Assembly: GCF_026651875.1 (NCBI RefSeq)
Contig: NZ_CP104067.1
Location: forward strand, 186,001 to 250,000
Reading direction: 5' to 3'
Origin: Alicyclobacillus fastidiosus
Lineage (GTDB): Bacteria; Bacillota; Bacilli; Alicyclobacillales; Alicyclobacillaceae
Length of the DNA stretch: 64,000 bases
Below the pieces are notes generated by a model. It was not told the DNA's origin. It saw nothing but the letters and a program-made list of their open reading frames with translations, and searched no databases. The position numbers were made by a program, and so were the translations under genes. Positions 1 to 8,308 of this stretch are shown here, piece by piece; position 1 is the first letter of the stretch; every line of letters starts with the position of its first letter.

Positions 1-150
1 GACAAGCTTCAAACGACGGCCAAGTCTCTGGTGACCCCGGTGGTCATCACGAACATGCAAAAGGTCGAACACCTCTCCAAGGCGGATGCGGCACCTGCTC
101 GGGCGGGGGACAGCTGGCTTTTGAAGGTCGAAACGCGGATGACGAAGTAG
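1..150 (+). CDS. 3' end of an unidentified gene (partial)
   Basis: An open frame runs in from the left edge and stops at TAG 148-150, giving the last 49 residues of a protein. The tail ends in KVETRMTK and has no motif I recognise. It is followed by about 125 bases without a gene and then the trehalose promoter, so it is probably a separate transcription unit. No hairpin with a T-run follows it. The function cannot be told from this fragment. Confidence 0.45.
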   Translation, partial: DKLQTTAKSLVTPVVITNMQKVEHLSKADAAPARAGDSWLLKVETRMTK

Positions 151-275
151 CGATCTTTCGGTGGACGCCGGGGCAACCGCCGACGTTCACCCTCATTCTG
201 AGTGACAGGGCGTGCGGGAGTCTGCACGTCCTTGTTTGTGTCCAATTCCCCCACAGAATGCAGCGAAGAAAACGG

Positions 276-304
276 TTGACCAACATGTATAAACAAGTTA
301 TTAT
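276..304 (+). promoter_or_regulatory. sigma-A-type promoter of the trehalose operon
   Basis: TTGACC at 276-281 and TATTAT at 299-304 are separated by exactly 17 bases. Transcription would start near 311, about 100 bases before the treP start codon. One TreR-type operator fills the spacer and a second lies just after the predicted start site. Confidence 0.75.
279..299 (+). promoter_or_regulatory. TreR-type operator 1 (in the promoter spacer)
   Basis: A 21-base element with core CATGTATAAACAAG lies between the -35 and -10 hexamers. Its exact reverse complement recurs at 313-333. The core resembles the CTTGTATATACAAG-like sites bound by TreR repressors, and a treR-like gene closes the same operon. 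Binding here should block RNA polymerase. Confidence 0.7.
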
Positions 305-312
305 GTTCGATG

Positions 313-333
313 AACTTGTTTATACATGTTGGT
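313..333 (-). promoter_or_regulatory. TreR-type operator 2 (downstream of the start site)
   Basis: This is the exact inverted copy of operator 1, with core CTTGTTTATACATG. The two centres are 34 bases apart, close to three helical turns, which fits two repressor dimers on the same face of the DNA. It starts about 2 bases after the predicted transcription start. Confidence 0.7.
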
Positions 334-337
334 CTCG

Positions 338-351
338 TGAAAACGTTTGTA
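338..351 (+). promoter_or_regulatory. cre-like site (CcpA)
   Basis: TGAAAACGTTTGTA matches the cre consensus TGNAANCGNWNNCW at all fixed positions but one. It lies about 27-40 bases downstream of the predicted start site, a position from which CcpA usually represses. It suggests glucose repression of trehalose use. Confidence 0.5.
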
Positions 352-410
352 TGCTTCGTTCGTCGACGCTGACGACTGACTCAGCGGGTTTCTGGATAGG
401 AGAGTTGAGT

Positions 411-1826
411 ATGAAGATCACCGAACAATCCGTCGCCGGTATTCTTGATGCCGTAGGCGGTAAGGAAAATGTCGCATCGGCGACGCACTGCGTAACTCGT
501 TTGCGACTTGCGTTGAATGACGAGGACAAAATTGACAAACAGGCACTCGAAGCCAACGCGTTGGTTCAAGGGTTTTTCTCCGCCAATGGGCAGTTCCAAA
601 TCATCATTGGACCTGGGACGGTTGAAAGGGTTTACGAGAAGTTTATTGAGATTGGTGGAATTGGTCGAGCTACGAAGGAACAGGTCAAGAGCGCAGCGGA
701 AAAGAACTTGAACCCGCTGCAACGGCTCGTGAAGACCTTGGCCGATATCTTTATCCCGTTGCTGCCGGCGATTGTCACTGCTGGCTTGTTGATGGGTGTC
801 AACAATATTCTGACGGGTCCTGGAATCTTTTATCACAACCAGTCGTTTGTCGACGTCCACACGAACTGGAAAGACTTTGCCGACATCATCAACGTCATCG
901 CGAATACGTCGTTTACGTTCTTGCCGGGGCTCATTGGGTGGTCCGCGGTAAAGAAATTCGGTGGCAGTGAGCTCTTGGGTATCGTTCTGGGGCTGATGCT
1001 CATCAACCCCGAACTGCTGAATGCGTATTCGTTCGCCCAGGCGCATTTGAAAGGAACTGTCCCGTACTGGAACCTATTTGGACTGCACGTTCAAAAGGTC
1101 GGTTATCAAGGGCAGGTCCTGCCGGTGCTGATCGCCTCATACGTGCTGGCCAAACTCGAGCGTTGGCTCACCAAGCGCGTTCCCGACACGCTTAAGTTGA
1201 TTTTGGTCGCACCGATTGCTTTGCTCGTCACAGGGTTTATCTCGTTTGTCATCATTGGCCCAGTCACCTTTGCAATTGGCCGCGAAATTACCGACGGGTT
1301 AGTCTACATCTTCAATCACTACGCATTGCTCGGCGGGCTCATTTACGGGGGATTCTACTGTGTGCTCGTGGTCACAGGCATGCACCAAATGTTTCTCGCA
1401 GTCGACTTGCAGTTGATTGCGCAGACCGGATCGACATTTTTGTGGCCGATACTGGCCTTGTCCAACATCGCTCAAGGCTCCGCAGCGCTCGCGATGATGT
1501 TCGTCGCCAAGGACGAGAAACTTCGCAGCATGTCCTTCACGTCCGCCATTTCGGCGTACTTGGGCATCACAGAACCCGCGATGTTTGGTGTCAACCTGCG
1601 GTTCCGCTTTCCCTTTATCTCTTCGATGGTTGGCTCCGCGATTGCGGGTGCGTGGATCACGATGCAACATGTTCGCGCGTTCTCAGTGGGCGTCGGTGGG
1701 CTACCAGGCTTTCTCTCGATCATCACGGACAAGTGGGGCCCGTTCTTCGTCGGCATGGCCATCGCTATCGTGATCCCGTTCGTACTGACCACGATTCTGG
1801 CGAAAACGCGCAAGCTTCAATTCTAA
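411..1826 (+). CDS. treP: trehalose-specific PTS enzyme IIBC
   Basis: This membrane permease imports trehalose and phosphorylates it to trehalose 6-phosphate, using the general PTS proteins. The 471-residue product opens with an EIIB domain holding the phosphorylated cysteine in THCVTRLR (Cys27). A multi-spanning EIIC domain follows from about residue 100, with the sugar-binding GITEP motif near the end. The ATG at 411 is chosen because AGGAGAG lies 7 bases upstream and the EIIB domain starts there; the open frame reaches back to 258, but that start lies upstream of the promoter. No EIIA domain is present, as in TreP of Bacillus. It is the first gene of the tre operon. Confidence 0.92.
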   Translation: MKITEQSVAGILDAVGGKENVASATHCVTRLRLALNDEDKIDKQALEANALVQGFFSANGQFQIIIGPGTVERVYEKFIEIGGIGRATKEQVKSAAEKNLNPLQRLVKTLADIFIPLLPAIVTAGLLMGVNNILTGPGIFYHNQSFVDVHTNWKDFADIINVIANTSFTFLPGLIGWSAVKKFGGSELLGIVLGLMLINPELLNAYSFAQAHLKGTVPYWNLFGLHVQKVGYQGQVLPVLIASYVLAKLERWLTKRVPDTLKLILVAPIALLVTGFISFVIIGPVTFAIGREITDGLVYIFNHYALLGGLIYGGFYCVLVVTGMHQMFLAVDLQLIAQTGSTFLWPILALSNIAQGSAALAMMFVAKDEKLRSMSFTSAISAYLGITEPAMFGVNLRFRFPFISSMVGSAIAGAWITMQHVRAFSVGVGGLPGFLSIITDKWGPFFVGMAIAIVIPFVLTTILAKTRKLQF

Positions 1827-1839
1827 TTTTCATATGTCA

Positions 1840-1878
1840 CTCAACCCACGGGCAAAACCAGTTTGCCCGTGGGTTGAG
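1840..1878 (+). terminator. 17-bp hairpin between treP and treA (attenuator or stabiliser)
   Basis: A perfect 17-bp inverted repeat (1840-1856 and 1862-1878) with a 5-base loop lies in the gap between the two tre genes. No T-run follows. It may partly terminate the message or protect the 3' end of treP mRNA, giving different levels of permease and hydrolase. Confidence 0.5.
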
Positions 1879-1909
1879 TTCGTTCATCTTAAAGTGGCGG
1901 TGAAGAGAT

Positions 1910-3610
1910 ATGCAAGACGCGTGGTGGAAGAAATCCGTTGTTTACCAGATTTATCCGAAGAGCTTCCTCGACACGACCGGGGATGGCATCGGAGACCTTC
2001 GCGGCATCATCCATAAGCTCGACTATTTGCGAGAACTCGGTGTGGACATTTTATGGCTCACGCCCATTTACGAGTCTCCACAACGAGATAATGGGTACGA
2101 CATCAGTGACTACTATCGGGTGAACCCGCAGTACGGGACGATGGCGGAGTTGGAAACCCTATTCGACGAAGCTCACCGTCGCGACATGAAGGTCGTGATG
2201 GACATCGTGGTGAATCACACGTCAACCGATCATATGTGGTTTCAGGAAGCCAGGAAGTCCAAGGACAGTCCTTATCGCGATTTTTATATCTGGAGAGACG
2301 AACCGAACAATTGGCTGTCGAAGTTTGGCGGGAGTGCATGGGCGTATGACGAGGCTGCAAATCAGTATTACCTTCACCTGTTTGACGTCACTCAGGCGGA
2401 TTTAAATTGGGAAAACCCAAAGCTCCGCGACGAAATCTATCAGATGATGAATTTCTGGGTGGAGAAGGGCGTCGATGGCTTTCGACTCGACGTGATCAAT
2501 TTGATCTCTAAGAATCAACAATTTCCGGATGACACACTGGAGACGTCCACAGAGGACGGCCGCAGGTACTATACGGATGGACCTCGTATCCACGAGTACT
2601 TAAAGGAAATGAACCAACGGGTATTCGCCAACAAACCGGGGTTCGTCACTGTCGGGGAGATGTCCTCCACCTCACTTGAGCACTGCGTAAAGTACACGAA
2701 CCCAAACGAACGCGAACTCAACATGACGTTCAGTTTCCATCACTTGAAAGTGGATTATCCGAACGGTGAGAAGTGGGTGGCCGCACCGTTTGATTTCGTC
2801 CAACTGAAGGAAATTTTGAGTCAGTGGCAGGTCGGCATGCAGCAAGGCGGAGGTTGGAATGCGCTGTTTTGGTGCAACCATGACCAACCGCGCGTTGTTT
2901 CGCGCTTTGGGAATGACGCCCACTATCGCGAAGCATCTGCGAAGATGTTGGCGACAGCACTTCACCTGTTGAAGGGAACGCCCTACATCTATCAGGGCGA
3001 GGAGATCGGCATGACCAATCCGGGATTTGATCGGATTGAGGACTATCGAGACGTCGAATCCATCAACGCCTATGGGCGTCTGACATCGTCGGGGACCAGT
3101 GAATCGGACACAATGGCTGCATTGAAGCAGAAATCGCGCGACAACTCGCGCACGCCCATGCAGTGGGACGCGTCGAACAACGCCGGATTCACAACAGGCA
3201 CCCCGTGGATTCGCGTCGCCCCAAACTACAGAGACGTGAATGTAGACGACGCGCTTGCCAATCCGGATTCGATTTTTTATCATTATCAAAAGTTGATCAG
3301 ACTTCGCAAGACGCACGATGTCATTGTGTACGGAGACTATCGAGTCATCTTGCCCGATGATCCGCAGTTATTTGTCTATCTCAGAACCTATAAGAACGAT
3401 ACAATATTGGTGATCAACAATTTCTACGCGGTGGATGCCAAGTTTGTCTTGCCAAGTGAGATCTCCATCGCAGGGGCGACGTCTGAAATCCTTGTGTCCA
3501 ATTACAAAGACACACCAAATACCTGGCATGACCTGGACCTACGCCCATATGAGTCGGTCGCGTTTTACATTCGGGGGCCACATGAAAACAAAAGCTCAGG
3601 CGATTTATGA
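1910..3610 (+). CDS. treA: alpha,alpha-phosphotrehalase (trehalose-6-phosphate hydrolase)
   Basis: This cytoplasmic GH13 enzyme splits trehalose 6-phosphate into glucose and glucose 6-phosphate. The 566-residue length matches the family. The start region WWKKSVVYQIYPKSF is typical of GH13 oligoglucosidases. The catalytic set is visible: nucleophile Asp194 in DGFRLDV, acid/base Glu250 in VGEMSS and Asp325 in CNHDQPR. Linkage to a trehalose-type PTS permease and a TreR-like repressor makes phosphotrehalase more likely than an oligo-1,6-glucosidase. The gene lies 83 bases after treP and overlaps the start of treR. Confidence 0.92.
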   Translation: MQDAWWKKSVVYQIYPKSFLDTTGDGIGDLRGIIHKLDYLRELGVDILWLTPIYESPQRDNGYDISDYYRVNPQYGTMAELETLFDEAHRRDMKVVMDIVVNHTSTDHMWFQEARKSKDSPYRDFYIWRDEPNNWLSKFGGSAWAYDEAANQYYLHLFDVTQADLNWENPKLRDEIYQMMNFWVEKGVDGFRLDVINLISKNQQFPDDTLETSTEDGRRYYTDGPRIHEYLKEMNQRVFANKPGFVTVGEMSSTSLEHCVKYTNPNERELNMTFSFHHLKVDYPNGEKWVAAPFDFVQLKEILSQWQVGMQQGGGWNALFWCNHDQPRVVSRFGNDAHYREASAKMLATALHLLKGTPYIYQGEEIGMTNPGFDRIEDYRDVESINAYGRLTSSGTSESDTMAALKQKSRDNSRTPMQWDASNNAGFTTGTPWIRVAPNYRDVNVDDALANPDSIFYHYQKLIRLRKTHDVIVYGDYRVILPDDPQLFVYLRTYKNDTILVINNFYAVDAKFVLPSEISIAGATSEILVSNYKDTPNTWHDLDLRPYESVAFYIRGPHENKSSGDL

Positions 3611-4307
3611 CGCACTCGCTGCAAACATCCAGAATGGAACCTATAAACCCAATAGCAAGCTTCCGTCCGAGTATGACCTCATTGAGCAATATGGCGTTTC
3701 GCGGGGAACCATCCGACAAGCGCTCGAGATGCTGTCCCAAGACGGGTACATTCAGCGATTGAAGGGGAAGGGCTCCATTGTTCTAGACATTCGAAAGTAC
3801 AACTTCCCTGTGACGGGATTGGTCAGTTTTAAAGAGGTCAGCAAAATGATGCACGGGGACGTGCGGACCATTGTCAACGAACTCACCGTCGTACAGCCAG
3901 ACGACTTCATTCAATCTCAGTTGGATGTCGGGCCTACAGACGACGTGTGGCGGGTCGTTCGCACGCGGGAGATACAGGGTGAAAAAATCATCCTTGACAT
4001 CGATTATTTTGACCGCAAGTACGTTCCGTTTTTGACAAAGGAGATATGCACAGACTCCATTTACGAGTACTTGGAGAATGAATTACACCTCTCCATCAGT
4101 TTCGCGAAGAAGGAGATCGTCGTCGAGTCGGCGACGGATGAGGACAAGGCGGCGCTCGATTTAGGGGACTTTCCCTATGTCGTGATCGTGAAGAACCACG
4201 TTTACCTCGAGGATGCATCTCTGTTCGAATACACCGAATCGCGGCATCGTCCGGACAAGTTTCAGTTCGTCGACTTCGCTCGGCGCAACCATCTCAACAA
4301 GAAATGA
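3582..4307 (+). CDS. treR: trehalose operon repressor, GntR/HutC family
   Basis: The 241-residue protein has an N-terminal winged helix (LPSEYDLIEQYGVSRGTIRQALE, about residues 27-49) and a C-terminal UTRA ligand-binding domain. The expected ligand in TreR is trehalose 6-phosphate, which releases it from the operators. The ATG at 3582 is preferred over the upstream extension because the family starts about here (MKTKAQAIYDAL) and GGGGG precedes it. The gene overlaps the end of treA by 29 bases, so the two are translationally linked. The likely targets are the paired operators at 279-333. Confidence 0.88.
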   Translation: MKTKAQAIYDALAANIQNGTYKPNSKLPSEYDLIEQYGVSRGTIRQALEMLSQDGYIQRLKGKGSIVLDIRKYNFPVTGLVSFKEVSKMMHGDVRTIVNELTVVQPDDFIQSQLDVGPTDDVWRVVRTREIQGEKIILDIDYFDRKYVPFLTKEICTDSIYEYLENELHLSISFAKKEIVVESATDEDKAALDLGDFPYVVIVKNHVYLEDASLFEYTESRHRPDKFQFVDFARRNHLNKK

Positions 4308-4513
4308 CCTCGGATGGCATGATACGTCCCGCCTTTCCAGATGCGCCCGACGCAGACTTAGGTGGCAGTTGAGGGGCGGGACTGTTGTGTTTGGAGAGTG
4401 AGAATTGGATTACGTGCTCACCGGAGACGTATGAAACAATATATAATTATATATTTAATAAATACGAAGGCTCTCTCTGGACGATGGACCAGGGGGCTTC
4501 TCGCGGTGTTGTA

Positions 4514-4548
4514 AGCGGTGAGTCCATGGCGTTGGTAGACTCACCGCT
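4514..4548. terminator. 11-bp hairpin after the tre operon
   Basis: AGCGGTGAGTC at 4514-4524 pairs with GACTCACCGCT at 4538-4548 across a 13-base loop. It lies about 200 bases beyond treR and after an AT-rich stretch (4435-4465). There is no T-run, so it is only a candidate terminator. The rest of 4308-4620 shows no gene I can support. Confidence 0.35.
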
Positions 4549-4620
4549 CTCCAAAACTAGCCAATTCAGATTATTAAAATTTTTAGTATTTACTCGAACG
4601 AGAGACGTATGTTATAACAA

Positions 4621-4649
4621 CGATAATAAAGTCGTTGGAATAATTAACT
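4621..4649 (+). promoter_or_regulatory. ROK-repressor operator-like site upstream of its own gene
   Basis: GTCGTTGGAATAATTAACTG at 4631-4650 recurs at 5924-5943 with 19 of 20 bases equal. The right half (AATTAACT) fits the AACTAACT half of XylR-type operators; the left half is degenerate. Its place just before the ROK gene suggests autoregulation. Confidence 0.5.
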
Positions 4650-4666
4650 GGGGGAGGAGGGTATCC

Positions 4667-5881
4667 GTGAAGAGGACGGGTGACTTGAAATTGATGCAGG
4701 AATTAAATCGCTACTTAATCCTGGACACGATTCGCAAGAACGGCCCGATATCGCGAGTGAAAATCGCCGAACGCGTAGGTGTGAGTCCCACAACTGTGAC
4801 ATCTGCGGTCAGCGACCTCATCGAGGAAGGGTTTGTCGAGGAAATCGGCTCCGGTGAATCCTCGTTTAACGGTGGACGCAAGCCGATATTGCTGCGGTTT
4901 TGCCCGAACAACTACTTTCTGATCTGCGTCTCCATCAGCAATTCCGCCATCGTGTTAGGAGAGAGCAATTTAGACGCAGAAATTGGCTCCAAACAGGTGT
5001 ACCCCATGAACGGCAGCCTCGGCGAAGCCATCGTGGAAAAAATGTTGAACGCGTTGGAGGACTTTCTGTCCCGGTACACGGACCTGACTCGATGTATCGG
5101 CATATCGATTGTAGCTCCTGGGATCATCGATGCTGCGCGCGGCTTGTTGCTCTACAACACCAAGTTGTATTTACATAACGTCGACTTCAAAGGGATCGTC
5201 GAGAAGAGATTTGGACTGGACGTATGGTTCGACAACGATGCGAATGCACTCGTTTTGGCGGAACGCGACCTCGGCCAGGCGGAATCGATGGACAACGTGT
5301 TGTTCGTGACCATTGGCGACGGTATTGGCGCCGGTGCCATCGTCAACGGCTCCGTATTTCGCGGCTCAAAGGGCGGAGCCGGGGAATTTGGGCATATCAC
5401 GATTGACCGCAACGGGATTCGCTGTGAGTGTGGAAATGCAGGTTGTCTCGAGAACTACGTTAGTTGGCCAAGTATTTACGCGAAGATTTACGCGTCCATC
5501 GCCCGGGGTATCCCGACCGTCATCACTGACCTCATACAGGGTGACTTGAATCGCATCACTCCTGAGGCGTATCTGACTGCCTTGGAACAACACGACAAGG
5601 TGGCTACGGAAATCCTCGAGGAAACCGCAGATTATCTCGCCACAGGACTGGTCACGCTGACCAACATGTTTAACCCAAGTGCCATCATCCTTGGCGGAGA
5701 GTTATTTCAGGGGAATCACTACTTCTTAGAAATGGTCAGAGAACAGGTATTGCACAATGCGTTAAACATCCTCAACGACGATTTAATTATTCGATTCACC
5801 TCGCTTGGCGAGGATGATAAATTACTAGGCGCCGCAGCAGTCGCGCTGAACGACGTGTTTCACTTCTCCCTGTCGTCGTAA
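4667..5881 (+). CDS. ROK-family transcriptional repressor
   Basis: The 404-residue protein has an N-terminal MarR-like winged helix (ISRVKIAERVGVSPTTVTSAV, about residues 25-45) and a C-terminal ROK domain. The ROK domain keeps the nucleotide-binding run GDGIGAGAIVNGSVFRGSKG and the zinc motif CECGNAGC. The GTG at 4667 is chosen because GGGAGGAGG lies 7 bases upstream; the frame continues to 4385 but without a family match. It probably controls the sugar operon that starts at 6255, since a near-identical operator precedes both. The effector sugar is unknown. Confidence 0.8.
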   Translation: MKRTGDLKLMQELNRYLILDTIRKNGPISRVKIAERVGVSPTTVTSAVSDLIEEGFVEEIGSGESSFNGGRKPILLRFCPNNYFLICVSISNSAIVLGESNLDAEIGSKQVYPMNGSLGEAIVEKMLNALEDFLSRYTDLTRCIGISIVAPGIIDAARGLLLYNTKLYLHNVDFKGIVEKRFGLDVWFDNDANALVLAERDLGQAESMDNVLFVTIGDGIGAGAIVNGSVFRGSKGGAGEFGHITIDRNGIRCECGNAGCLENYVSWPSIYAKIYASIARGIPTVITDLIQGDLNRITPEAYLTALEQHDKVATEILEETADYLATGLVTLTNMFNPSAIILGGELFQGNHYFLEMVREQVLHNALNILNDDLIIRFTSLGEDDKLLGAAAVALNDVFHFSLSS

Positions 5882-5913
5882 CCAGCCAGCAACGCAACGG
5901 AAGGCTCATCACC

Positions 5914-5942
5914 AGATAGTTCGGTCGTTGGAATAACTAACT
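5914..5942 (+). promoter_or_regulatory. xylO-like operator of the sugar dehydrogenase operon
   Basis: AGATAGTT (5914-5921) and AACTAACT (5935-5942) are inverted half sites, 7 of 8 bases matching, separated by 13 bases. The 8-13-8 layout is the same as the XylR operator at 63972-64000. It shares 19 of 20 bases with the site before the ROK gene. Confidence 0.55.
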
Positions 5943-6079
5943 GAGCTTGGATGACTGATTCTACCTCCATCCTTCATGATTTTGCCGAGACATCGGTCAG
6001 AATTCGCCAAGCACCCTGTTCACTTGTTTACCATCCTGAACCGACATTGGTTGCATAGGACACCTCAACGTCCTCTCAA

Positions 6080-6178
6080 CATATTAGATTCACTAAAGGC
6101 GGTCGGGAAACCGCGCAGCAGGCACTCGACACAACGGCCAACCAAGCCGAGTCCATTTTGCAGCAGAACGACGAGTGA
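6080..6178 (+). pseudogene. C-terminal remnant of a sugar ABC transporter binding protein
   Basis: One frame ending at TGA 6176-6178 reads ETAQQALDTTAN followed by QAESILQQNDE. This is typical of the last residues of extracellular sugar-binding lipoproteins (family 1 solute-binding proteins). Upstream the frame is stopped at about 6060 and no more of the gene is recognisable. It implies that the sugar operon once had its own ABC importer. The gap 5882-6254 otherwise holds only the operator. Confidence 0.5.
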
Positions 6179-6254
6179 CTGACATTAGGGGGCGCAACTG
6201 GCATGGGCGTCCCCACCACGCTTCAACACATTGTGCAAAGAGGGAGTTGTTGTT

Positions 6255-7265
6255 ATGAGGGTCGCCGTGATTGGTGCAGGTACGATGGGAACGGTTCATT
6301 CTGAAGTGTACGCAGCGATGCCGGGCATTGAGTTTTTAGGCATTGTCGATCCGCAATGGGAACGGGCCCAGGCATTAGCAACCCGCTTAGGAACGACCGC
6401 CTACGCATCCTATGAAGAAATGATGGTCGAAGACCCGGACGTCGTGGACATTTGCGTGCCCACGCCCTATCACAAGGACTACATCACACGGACGGCGAGA
6501 GCCGGGAAGCACGTGATCAGCGAAAAACCATTGGCGCTCTCCGCACAGGACGCAAGTGAGGCCATCCAGGCTTGCAAGGAGAACGGTGTGCGGCTGTTCG
6601 TCGGGCAGGTCGTTCGATTCTTCCCCGAGTACCGCAAACTGTACGATCTCGTCCAGTCGGGACGGCTGGGAGACATCGGAACGGTCCGGACCTTCCGCGG
6701 GGGGGCGTTTCCGAATGCGTGGAACGACTGGTATGCCAATGAACACCTCAGTGGAACCTTGGTTGTCGACTTGATGATTCACGACTTCGACTTCCTTTGC
6801 TGGTGCTTCGGCGAGGTGGACCGCGTGTTCGCCAAACAACTGTTGCGCCACGAGGCAAACCGACTCGATCACGCCTTTGCCACACTCCGATTCAAAAACG
6901 GCGTCATCGCACACGTGGAAGGGTCGTGGGCCACTCCCCCCGGATTCCGGACCGAGGTCGAGATGGCAGGAAGCAAGGGGCTGGCTCACCACAACAGCCA
7001 AGAGAGTGTCCCAATCCACCTGCACGAGCGGCGGGGAGGCTCCACTGAGTCGGTCGTCGAGGTGCCGGAAAGCCCATTGCTGCACTCCCCATACTACGAA
7101 GAACTCGCGCACTTCATCGAATGTATTCGAGAGAACAAGCGGTGTGTCGTGGAACCGGAGGACGCGCTGCGGGCGCTTCAAATTAGCCTAGCAGCGGTGG
7201 AATCCGCACGCACGGGTCAACCAGTCTACCTGAGTGGTCGTGAAGAAGGGAGTGTCGGAGCGTGA
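6255..7265 (+). CDS. Gfo/Idh/MocA-family NAD(P)-dependent sugar dehydrogenase
   Basis: The 336-residue protein begins with a Rossmann fold (MRVAVIGAGTMG, glycines at 7, 9 and 12) and has the EKPLAL motif near residue 95. The C-terminal alpha/beta domain of the family follows. It should oxidise or reduce a sugar, sugar acid or inositol. The ATG at 6255 is taken because GGGAG lies 8 bases upstream and the Rossmann strand starts there; a TTG at 6231 is an alternative. It overlaps the next dehydrogenase gene by 4 bases (GTGA). The substrate cannot be named. Confidence 0.82.
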   Translation: MRVAVIGAGTMGTVHSEVYAAMPGIEFLGIVDPQWERAQALATRLGTTAYASYEEMMVEDPDVVDICVPTPYHKDYITRTARAGKHVISEKPLALSAQDASEAIQACKENGVRLFVGQVVRFFPEYRKLYDLVQSGRLGDIGTVRTFRGGAFPNAWNDWYANEHLSGTLVVDLMIHDFDFLCWCFGEVDRVFAKQLLRHEANRLDHAFATLRFKNGVIAHVEGSWATPPGFRTEVEMAGSKGLAHHNSQESVPIHLHERRGGSTESVVEVPESPLLHSPYYEELAHFIECIRENKRCVVEPEDALRALQISLAAVESARTGQPVYLSGREEGSVGA

Positions 7266-8242
7266 AGGTCGCGGTTTTGAGTTTTGCACACATGCATGCA
7301 CTAAGCTATGCCGACGCGGTACAGAAGAGTGGAGTGGACTTGATCATTTCCGATTTCGATGAAGCGCGTGGGCGGGACATGGCGAGCCAGTTCCACACGC
7401 CTTACGTCAAGGACTACCACGACGTACTGGCGGATGACGACATCGACGCGGTGATTGTCTGCAGCGAAAACGCAAACCACGCCCAGATGGTCATCGACGC
7501 TGCAGAGGCGGGGAAGCACGTGTTGTGCGAAAAACCACTCGCCACCACGGTGGAGGACGCGCGGCGGATGATCAAGGCTTGTGAGCAGGCGGGCGTGAAG
7601 CTTCAAACCGCGTTCCCGATTCGCTACAGCACGCCCGTGCAGCGCCTGAAGCACTTGATAGAATCGGGCAGTGTTGGGCGGATTCTCGCCATGAGTGGGA
7701 CCAACCGCGGGCAAAATCCAGGCGGTTGGTTCGTCGATCCGGCGCTCTCCGGAGGCGGAGCCGTGTTCGACCACACCGTGCACATTCTCGATATTATGCG
7801 GTGGTATACGGGCAGTGAGGTGACGGAGGTGTACGCTGAGGTCGACAGCCGCTTTGGCGAGGGGGGCATCGACGACTGCGGGTTGCTCACGCTGACGTTT
7901 GCGAACGGTGTCATCGCTACGCACGACCCGAGTTGGTCTCGACCGAAATCGTTTCCAACGTGGGGGGATGTCACGCTTCGCGTGATCGGGACAGGCGGCG
8001 TGGTCACCGTTGACGCCCTCGCCCAGAGCCTCGTCCACTACGACGATACTGACCTGCGCGTTCGCCGGGTACCTTGGGGTGACGACGCGGACTTGCACAT
8101 GGTGCAATCGTTCCTTGACTGTGTGCGCTACGACACGCAACCACTGGCCACTGGCGTAGACGGGATGAAAGCGGTCGAAGTGGCACTGGCTGCTTATGAG
8201 TCAGCCCGGACGAAACGCCCTGTCCAGTTACCCAATTGTTGA
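7262..8242 (+). CDS. second Gfo/Idh/MocA-family dehydrogenase
   Basis: The 326-residue protein has the same two-domain layout as its neighbour but is clearly divergent. The first strand (MKVAVLSFAHMHALSY) lacks the usual GxGxxG glycines, which is common in one branch of the family. The CEKPLATT motif near residue 90 is present. It starts with GTG and overlaps the upstream gene by 4 bases, so the two are made together. Two such enzymes plus a kinase and an isomerase suggest stepwise oxidation or epimerisation of one sugar. Confidence 0.8.
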   Translation: MKVAVLSFAHMHALSYADAVQKSGVDLIISDFDEARGRDMASQFHTPYVKDYHDVLADDDIDAVIVCSENANHAQMVIDAAEAGKHVLCEKPLATTVEDARRMIKACEQAGVKLQTAFPIRYSTPVQRLKHLIESGSVGRILAMSGTNRGQNPGGWFVDPALSGGGAVFDHTVHILDIMRWYTGSEVTEVYAEVDSRFGEGGIDDCGLLTLTFANGVIATHDPSWSRPKSFPTWGDVTLRVIGTGGVVTVDALAQSLVHYDDTDLRVRRVPWGDDADLHMVQSFLDCVRYDTQPLATGVDGMKAVEVALAAYESARTKRPVQLPNC

Positions 8243-8308
8243 TTCACTTAAACGACATCGACTGACGCCTCAAGCAAGCGAGTAGGGCAGAGAATGGAGG
8301 GGCTAGTC

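Noticed and set aside
258..410. N-terminal extension of the treP frame
   Set aside because: It begins upstream of the promoter hexamers and operators and has no family similarity; the ATG at 411 has the ribosome binding site.
381..1046. Long open frame antisense to treP
   Set aside because: It covers the conserved EIIB/EIIC coding region and has no ribosome binding site or domain.
2672..3316. Long open frame antisense to treA (214 codons)
   Set aside because: It lies wholly inside a well-conserved gene and its product looks like shadow translation, rich in Arg and Val without domains.
6387..7181. 264-codon frame antisense to the first Gfo/Idh gene
   Set aside because: The sense frame is a clear dehydrogenase; the antisense product has no recognisable fold.
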